Assembly (NCBI GenBank): GCA_900544385.1
Contig: UQVD01000077.1
Location: 1 to 9,336 of the forward strand
Source: an uncultured Collinsella sp.
Lineage (GTDB): Bacteria > Actinomycetota > Coriobacteriia > Coriobacteriales > Coriobacteriaceae
Length of the DNA stretch: 9,336 nt
Reading direction: 5' to 3'
Shown: positions 1 through 5,216 of the stretch, one piece after another
Position numbering within the stretch: the stretch's first letter is position 1
Layout of the letters: each line of letters starts with the position of its first letter
Notes under the pieces: model-generated
The model's database searches: none
The model's input: the letters and a program-made list of their open reading frames with translations, nothing else
What the model was told of the DNA's origin: nothing
Made by a program: the position numbers and the translations under genes

Positions 1-143
1 GGGCCAATAAACGAGGTGATGGCGTTTTTGGCGATGTTGAGGTCGAGCCCCGTCAGCGCATGAAAGTCACCGTACCAAAAGTTGAAATCCTTGGCCGTAA
101 TGGCCGCTTGCTCCAGCGTGGGAGCGGACTGATAAACGGACAT
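1..143 (-). CDS. pstB: Phosphate ABC transporter ATP-binding protein PstB, N-terminal part (runs off left edge)
   Basis: Only the first 47 codons are in the window. They read MSVYQSAPTLEQ, then a stretch containing FNFWYGDFHAL and ending at SFIGP, the residues just before the Walker A P-loop. The (N)FxYGxxxAL motif followed by a short linker to FIGPS is the typical start of PstB, the cytoplasmic ATPase that powers PstSCA phosphate import. The ATG at 143 is supported by an AAGGAGT ribosome site 5 bases upstream (147-153) and lies 12 bases after the pstA stop, so it is the fourth pst gene of the operon. Nothing in the visible part is broken. The Walker, signature and switch motifs all lie beyond the edge, so the family call rests on the N-terminus plus the operon context. 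Confidence 0.9.
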   Translation of the reverse strand, partial: MSVYQSAPTLEQAAITAKDFNFWYGDFHALTGLDLNIAKNAITSFIG

Positions 144-146
144 GGG

Positions 147-153
147 ACTCCTT
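147..153 (-). promoter_or_regulatory. Ribosome binding site of pstB
   Basis: AAGGAGT on the minus strand, 3 bases ahead of the ATG at 143 counted from the last T (about 5 from AAGGA). It lies in the 12-base gap after the pstA stop and fixes the pstB start. Confidence 0.75.
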
Positions 154-155
154 AA

Positions 156-1061
156 CTAGCGACGCTTGCGCGACAGGAAGCGCGCAAACAGGTTGAAGGC
201 CAAAATGATCACCATCAGCAAGAGCGCGGTGCCGTAGGCTGCGTTCATGTTGATGCCGTCGTTGGCAAGCAGGTACAGATGGACCGTCATGGGGCGGCCG
301 GAATCGAGCGGCGAAATAGGTAGATTGATGGCCTGGCCCATGGTGTAAAGTACAACCGCGGTCTCACCAATGGCACGGCCGATGGCAAGGACGATGCCGG
401 TGGCGATGCGGCCAAAGGCGGAAGGAAGCACGATCTTGGAAACGACCTGCCACTTAGTGGCGCCCAAGCCATATGCGCCCCAACGGATATAGCGCGGCAC
501 GGCGCGAATAGCCTCCTCGGTGGTGCGCATGACGATAGGCAGCATCAGAAGCGCCAGCGCCAGGGCAGCCGAGACCATCGAAAGGCCCAGGCCCATGGCC
601 TCGACAAACAAGGCGTAGCCAAAGAGACCCATAACGATGGAGGGCACCGAGGCCAAAGCATCGGCAGCATAACGGATGAGCTCGACGACCTTGCCCTGTT
701 TGGCGTACTCGGCCAGATAGACGGCCGCTAGCACGGCGACCGGCGTACAGATGAGCATGGCGAGCGCCGTCACGTAGATGGTCGAGACAATCGTAGGCCA
801 AATGCCGCCCTCGGCGTTGACACCCTGGGGCCAACCGAAGATAAAGTCGAGCGAAATATGCGGTAAGCCATTAACAACCACGTAGGCGATGATAGCGACC
901 AGCACAAGCGTGGTGATGTAGGCCGCGGCGCGGAACACGCCGAGCATGATCTTGTTTGACAGGTCCTTGTTGATACGGCCCTTCTTACCGTGGGAAAGGG
1001 CACGCTTGATGCGCTCGCGCGACGAGGTCGTATCGACCGTCGTGTCAACGGAATCGGACAT
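156..1061 (-). CDS. pstA: Phosphate ABC transporter permease PstA
   Basis: This 301-residue inner-membrane permease forms the phosphate channel with PstC. After a charged cytoplasmic N-terminus (about residues 1-40) come six hydrophobic segments, near 42-64, 92-117, 140-155, 160-178, 222-242 and 274-294. The inner-membrane permease domain carries the EAA coupling loop around 183-212 (EEAIRAVPRYIRWGAYGLGA followed by TKWQ), which docks on PstB, and then a GRAIGETA motif at 228-235, both hallmarks of Pst permeases. Its length is normal for PstA. The ATG at 1061 lies 3 bases after the pstC stop with a purine-rich GAGGGGG just upstream, so it is read in an operon with pstC. The sequence is intact and the family assignment is firm. 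PstA rather than PstC follows from gene order (after pstC, before pstB) and from the longer extracellular loop near 245-272. Confidence 0.96.
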   Translation of the reverse strand: MSDSVDTTVDTTSSRERIKRALSHGKKGRINKDLSNKIMLGVFRAAAYITTLVLVAIIAYVVVNGLPHISLDFIFGWPQGVNAEGGIWPTIVSTIYVTALAMLICTPVAVLAAVYLAEYAKQGKVVELIRYAADALASVPSIVMGLFGYALFVEAMGLGLSMVSAALALALLMLPIVMRTTEEAIRAVPRYIRWGAYGLGATKWQVVSKIVLPSAFGRIATGIVLAIGRAIGETAVVLYTMGQAINLPISPLDSGRPMTVHLYLLANDGINMNAAYGTALLLMVIILAFNLFARFLSRKRR

Positions 1062-1064
1062 AGC

Positions 1065-1991
1065 CTACCCCCTCTTCTTCTTGGAAATCAGACGGACGAT
1101 GCCCACCAGCATGGCGGAGATGATAAACAGGACCACGCCCATGCCGAACAGAGCCGAGCGGTGCAGGCCCGAGGAATAGCTCATGTCGAGCGCGATCTGG
1201 CTCGTGAGCGTCGAGATGGGGCTCGCAATGCTGTCGGGAATAACCGGAGCGTTACCCACGACCATGAGCACGGCCATGGTCTCACCGATGGCGCGCCCCA
1301 TGCCCAAAACGATGGCGTCCACAATACCCAGCTTGGCGGCAGGTAGCACGACCTTATAGATGGTCTGCCACTTAGTAGCACCCATGGCATACGATGCCTC
1401 GCGAATGCCCATGGGAATGGAATTGAGGGCATCGATGGTAAGCGTCGTGATGGTAGGGACGATCATGATGGCGAGCACGAACCACGCTGTCAGCGCACCA
1501 AAACCAAGACCACCGGTCAGTTGTGCGATAAACGGGCGGATGATGATCATGCCGAAAAAGCCGTAGATGATAGAAGGGATGCCGGCCAGCAGGTCGACGG
1601 CAGGGCTGATGAGCTTGCGCACGCGCTTGCCGGCGATCTCGACCAGGTATACGGCCGTACCCACACCTAGCGGCACGCCTATGGCGAGCGCACCGACGGT
1701 CACCAGACCTGAGCCGGCAAGCAGCGACATGATGCCGTAGTGGCCCTCAGAGGGCGCCCACGTAAAGCTAAAGAAGTCCGCCAGACCGATGTCGGTAAAG
1801 ACGGGCAGCGCCGAGTACGTGGTAAAGACAAAAATCAGGATGACGGTAACGACCGCCAAGAACGCGCAGGCAAAGAAGATCCACTGCAGCGCCTTCTCCT
1901 TGATATAGGTACTGCGCGATACGAGCGCCAGCTCGCGCTTCTTGGGCGTCTGAACATTCTGCTCAGTCTGGGAGTTTTCCTGTGCTTCCAT
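1065..1991 (-). CDS. pstC: Phosphate ABC transporter permease PstC
   Basis: This 308-residue permease partners PstA in high-affinity phosphate uptake. A polar cytoplasmic N-terminus (1-33) leads into a transmembrane helix at about 36-58, a short outside loop with FFSFTWAPSEGHYG (73-86), and five further hydrophobic segments (about 90-117, 133-152, 166-188, 223-245, 282-303). The EAA loop reads REASYAMGATKWQTI (197-211) and is followed by GMGRAIGETMA (230-240). I place the start at the ATG at 1991. A GTG at 2000 is in frame but overlaps the pstS stop by 8 bases and would sit on top of the AAGGGGAG ribosome site, which is correctly spaced (about 8 bases) for the ATG. The gene follows the pstS stop by a single base, which suggests tight translational coupling. 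Nothing is truncated. Confidence 0.95.
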   Translation of the reverse strand: MEAQENSQTEQNVQTPKKRELALVSRSTYIKEKALQWIFFACAFLAVVTVILIFVFTTYSALPVFTDIGLADFFSFTWAPSEGHYGIMSLLAGSGLVTVGALAIGVPLGVGTAVYLVEIAGKRVRKLISPAVDLLAGIPSIIYGFFGMIIIRPFIAQLTGGLGFGALTAWFVLAIMIVPTITTLTIDALNSIPMGIREASYAMGATKWQTIYKVVLPAAKLGIVDAIVLGMGRAIGETMAVLMVVGNAPVIPDSIASPISTLTSQIALDMSYSSGLHRSALFGMGVVLFIISAMLVGIVRLISKKKRG

Positions 1992-1992
1992 G

Positions 1993-2829
1993 CTACTCAC
2001 TCCCCTTCTCGTCGTTGGTGACGGGGATAAAGCCCGCCTCGCGAATCTGCTTGTCCATCTTTTCGGACGTCACGTAGTCGATGTAATCCTGCGCCTGCTG
2101 CGAAGGCGCACCCTTCACAAAGAAGTAAAGGTCGCGCGAGATGGGATAGCCGCCGCTCGCGACCGTCTTCTCGGACGCCTCAACATGATTGACCGAGACG
2201 GCCTTGACCGAGGTCTTGGCGTTGAGGCTATCGACGAAGCCCAGCGAAATGTAGCCAATGGCACCGCGCGAACGAGATACCACGTCGCGCACCTGGCCCG
2301 TACCCGAAAGAACAGCCGAACGGCGATCGAACGGCGTGCCATCCATCACGATGGTACGGAAGGCCTCGCGCGTACCGGACGCCTCGTCTCGGTTGATGAC
2401 CTGAATCCTCAGGTCCTCGCCACCGACCTCTTTCCAATTGGTAATCTTGCCGGCGTAGATATCGCGGAGCTGCTCGGTCGAGAGGTTATCGACGGGGTTG
2501 TCGTCGTTCACGATGACCGCAATACCGTCGTGGGCAATGACGATGGGAGTCAGGCCCAGATCCTGTTCGTCGGCATTGAGTCCACGGGAGGAGCTGGCGA
2601 TATCGGCCGTGCCGGCGCTGACGGCCTCGATCCCAGCGGAAGAACCCAAACCGGAAACGAGCACGTCGATGCCGGTCTCCTCCTTAAAGCCCTCGGCCGC
2701 AATCTCGGCGATAGGAAGGCAGGTCGTGGAGCCGGCCACGGTAATGGAAGAGGTAGAAGATCCCGAAGAACAGGCGCACAGCGTAAGCGTAAGCACAGCG
2801 ACGCTCAGGACCGATACGATCTTTCTCAT
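1993..2829 (-). CDS. pstS: Phosphate-binding lipoprotein PstS
   Basis: This 278-residue extracytoplasmic receptor captures inorganic phosphate and delivers it to PstCA. The N-terminus is a lipoprotein signal peptide: MRK, a hydrophobic core (4-17), and a lipobox L-C-A-C with the lipidated cysteine at residue 20, followed by a Ser-rich tether. The mature protein has PstS phosphate-contact motifs: VAGSTT (31-36), GSSAGIEAV (62-70), the ASSSRGL segment (78-84) and RDEASGTREAF (147-157). The frame stays open far upstream, but only the ATG at 2829 gives a signal peptide. Its ATG overlaps the pgeF stop as ATGA and there is no clear Shine-Dalgarno in the 20 bases before it, so translation is probably coupled to pgeF. 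At 278 residues it is compact, as is common in Gram-positive PstS, which is membrane-anchored because there is no periplasm. Confidence 0.95.
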   Translation of the reverse strand: MRKIVSVLSVAVLTLTLCACSSGSSTSSITVAGSTTCLPIAEIAAEGFKEETGIDVLVSGLGSSAGIEAVSAGTADIASSSRGLNADEQDLGLTPIVIAHDGIAVIVNDDNPVDNLSTEQLRDIYAGKITNWKEVGGEDLRIQVINRDEASGTREAFRTIVMDGTPFDRRSAVLSGTGQVRDVVSRSRGAIGYISLGFVDSLNAKTSVKAVSVNHVEASEKTVASGGYPISRDLYFFVKGAPSQQAQDYIDYVTSEKMDKQIREAGFIPVTNDEKGSE

Positions 2830-3626
2830 AGCATCACGCCGATCGCAGCATGGCGCCCACAGGTCCCGCCCTCGTTGCGATAGGAATAAAAGCGGTCGTT
2901 TTGACGCACGGTGGAAAGTTTGGTGTCCACAATGCCATTCACATCGACACCGGCATCCACCAGCGCCTCGCGAATGGCGGCGGAAAGATCGAGCATACGG
3001 GAAGCGGTAGCATCGATGCACGCGAACTCGGCGGCAAAGCGATCCATAAGTTCTTGGGACACCTCATACTCGTCGCCCAGGATATGGGGCCCAATATAAG
3101 CAGAGATGTCCTCCGGCGTGCAGCCAGCCGCCTCGCAGAGTGCTTGGCAGGCCTTGGCGGAAATGCGTGCAATCGTGCCCTTCCAGCCAGAATGCACCAC
3201 GGCAAAGCCGCCGGGAGCCACCAGCACCACGGGAACACAATCGGCAAAGCAGAGCATCACGGGCACCTTATGCGCCGTGCAGACGAGGGCATCACAGCCC
3301 TCGGCAATCTGCTCACGAATGTTCTCGAGATCTTCGGCGCCGTTCGAGGTCACCGTCACGACATGGTCACCGTGTACTTGATTGGGGACAAGCAAGTTGT
3401 GCTCGCACTCGGCGGCACCCATGGCCTCGAGTACGCGGCGACGATTTTCTTGAACGGTAAAGGGGTCATCGCCAACATGCGAGCCCAGATTGAGCGAGGA
3501 GTACGCATCTTCGGAAACGCCACCGGTGCGCTCGGTAAAGGCAAAGCGGACATCGTGCGTCGCGCCCTCTACCAACGTAACTCCATCATGGTCGACACGC
3601 GAAACGTTGTCCGCACGTGCTGCCAT
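2826..3626 (-). CDS. pgeF: PgeF/YlmD/YfiH family copper/zinc enzyme (purine nucleoside phosphorylase-type, peptidoglycan editing factor)
   Basis: This 266-residue protein is of the Cu-oxidase_4 (formerly DUF152) family. Visible motifs in order are NLGSHVGDDP (46-55), NQVHGD (82-87), CDALVC (111-116), FADCVPVVL (127-135), VHSGWKGT (144-151), YIGPHI (177-182) and a C-terminal DRFYSYR (244-250) with CGRHAAIG. His85, Cys130 and His145 are the expected metal/catalytic triad. Family members have been described as copper-dependent polyphenol oxidases, as phosphate-dependent adenosine/purine nucleoside phosphorylases with adenosine deaminase activity, and, in E. coli (PgeF), as a factor that keeps serine from replacing L-alanine in peptidoglycan stems. 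The ATG at 3626 is set by an excellent TAGGAGG site. Longer upstream extensions of the frame do not look like protein. The gene follows ftsZ, as in many Gram-positives, but is separated from it by a terminator and overlaps pstS downstream. Confidence 0.92.
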   Translation of the reverse strand: MAARADNVSRVDHDGVTLVEGATHDVRFAFTERTGGVSEDAYSSLNLGSHVGDDPFTVQENRRRVLEAMGAAECEHNLLVPNQVHGDHVVTVTSNGAEDLENIREQIAEGCDALVCTAHKVPVMLCFADCVPVVLVAPGGFAVVHSGWKGTIARISAKACQALCEAAGCTPEDISAYIGPHILGDEYEVSQELMDRFAAEFACIDATASRMLDLSAAIREALVDAGVDVNGIVDTKLSTVRQNDRFYSYRNEGGTCGRHAAIGVML

Positions 3627-3633
3627 ACTAAAG

Positions 3634-3640
3634 CCTCCTA
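3634..3640 (-). promoter_or_regulatory. Strong ribosome binding site of pgeF
   Basis: TAGGAGG on the minus strand, 7 bases upstream of the ATG at 3626. It decides the pgeF start, because the open frame continues about 64 codons further upstream without protein-like sequence. The 9 bases GGAGGCTTT (3638-3630) are perfectly complementary to AAAGCCTCC at 3763-3755. Confidence 0.85.
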
Positions 3641-3654
3641 ATAACACAAGTATC

Positions 3655-3690
3655 GCGGCGAAGCCGCAGCAGTCCGTGTCATACGGCTGC
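3655..3690 (-). promoter_or_regulatory. Two tandem hairpins in the pgeF leader
   Basis: The first hairpin (3690-3669) pairs GCAGCCGT with ACGGACTGC, eight base pairs with one bulged A and a 5-base loop. One base further is a second hairpin (3667-3655), GCGGC-TTC-GCCGC, five GC pairs with a triloop. Neither is followed by a T tract, so they do not look like terminators. They end 28 bases before the pgeF start codon and leave its ribosome site free. They may stabilise the 5' end of the transcript or act as a control element. Confidence 0.45.
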
Positions 3691-3729
3691 CATACTTCTT
3701 TAAAAGGATACCCGCAGCGGTAGGGACCA

Positions 3730-3747
3730 AACGTAAAGGGAACGTAA
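3730..3747 (-). promoter_or_regulatory. Pho-box-like 7-4-7 direct repeat
   Basis: On the minus strand TTACGTT, four bases CCCT, then TTACGTT again: a perfect heptamer repeated with an 11-base period. PhoB/PhoP-type response regulators bind tandem 7-bp half sites separated by 4 bp (one helical turn). The location upstream of a phosphate-uptake operon fits, but the heptamer differs from the E. coli CTGTCAT consensus, and the distance of 19 bases to the nearest -10-like hexamer is longer than in E. coli pho promoters. Regulation by phosphate starvation is therefore an inference. Confidence 0.45.
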
Positions 3748-3762
3748 GGAGATTGGAGGCTT

Positions 3763-3776
3763 TCGTTTACAAACGA
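3763..3776. repeat. Inverted repeat TCGTTT-AC-AAACGA
   Basis: A perfect 6-2-6 palindrome. It begins right at the end of the U-rich tail of the ftsZ terminator and lies 16 bases upstream of the direct repeat at 3730-3747. It could be a regulator half-site pair or part of the termination zone. No known consensus is recognised. Confidence 0.4.
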
Positions 3777-3810
3777 GAAACAAAAAGGGCGCATCCAAAC
3801 GGACGCGCCC
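3777..3810 (-). terminator. Rho-independent terminator of ftsZ
   Basis: On the minus strand the stem GGGCGCGTCC / GGATGCGCCC (3810-3801 and 3796-3787) closes a 4-base GTTT loop with ten pairs, one of them G-U. It is followed directly by TTTTTGTTTC. It starts 26 bases after the ftsZ stop, so it should end the dcw transcript and separate it from the pgeF-pst unit. Confidence 0.9.
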
Positions 3811-3836
3811 CTGTGCAAAACAATGTGAAGAACGAC

Positions 3837-4991
3837 TTAGAAGCTGCCGCGCTTGAGGAAGTCGGGAAGCTCAAACTGATCGTTGCCAAAGTTGGGCAGC
3901 TCGGTACCACCGACGTTGCGAGTCGGGGCAGCCTGAGCGGGGCTGGCAGCCGGAGCAGTGCGCTGCGGCTCAGCAGAAGCAGCAGCCTTGCTCTGGGACT
4001 GCTGGGCAGCGAAGAGCTCGTCCTGACGGTTGACGTTGGAGTCGGAGAAGCCCGTAGCGATAACGGTGATGCGCACCTGGTCGCCCAGAGACTCGTCAAC
4101 AACGGTACCGAAGATGATGTTGGCCTCGGGGTCGACAGCATTGGCGACAACGTCGGCGGCGTCGCTGATCTCCTGGATGCCCAGGTCCTTGGAGCCGGCG
4201 ATGGAAAGCAGGACGCGCGTGGCGCCATCGATGGAGCTCTCGAGCAGCGGACTGGAGATAGCCTGCTGGGCAGCGTCGACGGCACGGGTGTCCCCAGAAG
4301 CGGTACCGATACCCATCATGGCGGTACCGGCCTGCTTCATGATGGTCTTAACATCGGCGAAGTCCAGGTTGATGATACCCGGGACGGTGATGAGGTCGGT
4401 GATGCCCTGGGTGCCCTGGGAAAGGACGCCATCGGCAATCGCGAAGGCCTCGAGCATGGTGGTCTTCTTCTCGGCGATGTCGAGCAGCTTGTCGTTAGGG
4501 ATAACGATCATGGTGTCAACGCAATCGGAGAGGGTCTTGATGCCCTCCTCGGCGCTCTTCTTGCGCTTGCGACCCTCGAAGGTAAAGGGCTTGGTCACGA
4601 CGGCGACGGTCAGCGCGCCGACCTCGTTCATCGCGATATCGGCAACGATGGGAGCGGCGCCGGTACCGGTACCACCACCCTCGCCGCAGGTGATGAACAC
4701 CATGTCGGCGCCAGCGAGCGCCTCGGCGATATCGTCGCGGGACTCATCGGCAGCCTTGCGGCCAACCTCGGGGTTGGCGCCGGCGCCCAGGCCGCGGGTA
4801 AGGTCGGTGCCGATGTGCACCTTGATATCGGCATCAGAGATCGCGAGCGCCTGAGCATCGGTGTTGATGGCAACAAACTCGACGCCGCGGATGCCCTCTT
4901 CGATCATTCGATTGACCGCGTTGGTACCGCCGCCGCCGACGCCGACCACCTTAATGACGGCAAGGTAGTTGTTGATCTCTGTCTCGTGCAT
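3837..4991 (-). CDS. ftsZ: Cell division GTPase FtsZ
   Basis: This 384-residue tubulin homologue polymerises into the Z ring. It has the N-terminal nucleotide-binding loop GVGGGGTNAVNRM (17-29), NTDAQAL (43-49), the tubulin signature GGGTGTG (105-111), the T7 synergy loop NLDFADV (208-214) that completes the neighbour's GTPase site, and the C-terminal tubulin-like domain to about 317. A short Ala/Gln/Ser/Pro linker (about 328-358) leads to the conserved C-terminal peptide ELPDFLKR (374-381), which binds membrane tethers such as SepF. The ATG at 4991 is preceded by GGAGG at 6 bases. An in-frame start at 5021 would add ten residues and lacks such a site. The gene lies 199 bases downstream of ftsQ and is followed by a strong terminator. 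Length and motifs are standard, and no ftsA lies upstream, as is usual for actinobacteria. Confidence 0.98.
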   Translation of the reverse strand: MHETEINNYLAVIKVVGVGGGGTNAVNRMIEEGIRGVEFVAINTDAQALAISDADIKVHIGTDLTRGLGAGANPEVGRKAADESRDDIAEALAGADMVFITCGEGGGTGTGAAPIVADIAMNEVGALTVAVVTKPFTFEGRKRKKSAEEGIKTLSDCVDTMIVIPNDKLLDIAEKKTTMLEAFAIADGVLSQGTQGITDLITVPGIINLDFADVKTIMKQAGTAMMGIGTASGDTRAVDAAQQAISSPLLESSIDGATRVLLSIAGSKDLGIQEISDAADVVANAVDPEANIIFGTVVDESLGDQVRITVIATGFSDSNVNRQDELFAAQQSQSKAAASAEPQRTAPAASPAQAAPTRNVGGTELPNFGNDQFELPDFLKRGSF

Positions 4992-4996
4992 GTCGG

Positions 4997-5001
4997 TCCT
5001 C
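4997..5001 (-). promoter_or_regulatory. Ribosome binding site of ftsZ
   Basis: GGAGG on the minus strand about 5-6 bases before the ATG at 4991. It selects this start over the in-frame codon at 5021. Confidence 0.8.
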
Positions 5002-5084
5002 CGAACAAAGGTTATAGCCATAGCATGGGTTGACCCCTGCGCACATTAACCTTCAGGTTGAAAGTAAATGCAAAGGTAAACCGT

Positions 5085-5113
5085 ATTATGTTTGCACATT
5101 ATGAGTGTTTCAG
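5085..5113 (-). promoter_or_regulatory. Candidate ftsZ promoter
   Basis: On the minus strand CTGAAA (5113-5108, 4 of 6 to TTGACA), a 17-base spacer, then CATAAT (5090-5085, 5 of 6 to TATAAT) in an AT-richer gap. It would give a leader of roughly 85 bases. A better -35 match, TTGACT (5117-5112), overlaps but would sit 21 bases from the same -10. Supported only by consensus matching. Confidence 0.35.
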
Positions 5114-5126
5114 TCAAATAATTGAC
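5113..5126. repeat. Palindrome GTCAA-N4-TTGAC upstream of ftsZ
   Basis: A perfect 5-4-5 inverted repeat that overlaps the -35 side of the candidate ftsZ promoter. It is well placed to be an operator for a dimeric regulator, but no specific regulator is recognised. Confidence 0.4.
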
Positions 5127-5148
5127 CGTGAAAACCAAACAAACCAGA

Positions 5149-5216
5149 TAAACGGCGTGGTATGGCCCCTTAACAAAGCCGTTTAGGATGCTAGGCGGTC
5201 GGTGCGTTCCTAAACG
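5149..5216 (-). promoter_or_regulatory. Mutually exclusive stem-loops across the ftsQ stop (possible attenuator before ftsZ)
   Basis: Three elements are seen in the minus-strand RNA: C (5216-5208, CGUUUAGGA, inside the last ftsQ codons), B (5188-5178, UCCUAAACGGC, just after the stop) and A (5156-5149, GCCGUUUA). B can pair with C (9 bp, 19-base loop) or with A (8 bp, 21-base loop), not both fully. The A:B stem is followed by a T-rich but interrupted run (TCTGGTTTGTTTGGTTTTC), so it could be a weak terminator. A ribosome finishing ftsQ would cover C and favour A:B. The pairings are directly visible; the regulatory role is inferred. Confidence 0.4.

Larger units (their letters stand above)
3627..3836 (-). 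promoter_or_regulatory. ftsZ-pgeF intergenic control region of the pgeF-pst operon
   Basis: This 210-base gene-free stretch holds, in the direction of transcription, the ftsZ terminator (3777-3810), a near palindrome (3763-3776), a Pho-box-like direct repeat (3730-3747), a weak -10-like TATCCT (3710-3705), two tandem hairpins (3690-3655) and the pgeF ribosome site. Because the upstream terminator is strong, the pgeF-pstSCAB unit should have its own promoter here. I could not find a convincing -35/-10 pair: TATCCT matches 4 of 6 consensus bases and has no recognisable -35 at proper spacing. That would fit an activator-dependent promoter but does not prove one. Confidence 0.5.

Noticed and set aside
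1990..2883. 297-residue plus-strand open frame opposite pstS
   Set aside because: It overlaps pstS completely, has Arg/His/Asp-rich composition with no recognisable motif, and no plus-strand promoter or ribosome site is seen.
2830..3021. Longer PstS with a 64-residue N-terminal extension
   Set aside because: The extension is pgeF read in another frame (Arg/Cys-rich, no signal peptide). The ATG at 2829 gives a proper lipoprotein signal peptide.
2850..3641. 263-residue plus-strand open frame opposite pgeF
   Set aside because: It mirrors the well-supported pgeF gene and has no family motif. It is an antisense shadow.
3655..3690. Leader hairpins as an intrinsic terminator
   Set aside because: Neither stem is followed by a T-rich tract, so termination is not supported.
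3627..3818. Extended PgeF starting at 3818
   Set aside because: The extension runs through the leader hairpins and into the ftsZ terminator. The start at 3626 has an excellent ribosome site and the protein then has normal length.
3753..5033. 426-residue open frame on the plus strand opposite ftsZ
   Set aside because: It is a compositional shadow of ftsZ: Gly/Asp/Leu-rich repeats without domain motifs, no ribosome site, and it spans the ftsZ terminator. The GC-rich codon bias of ftsZ keeps this frame open.
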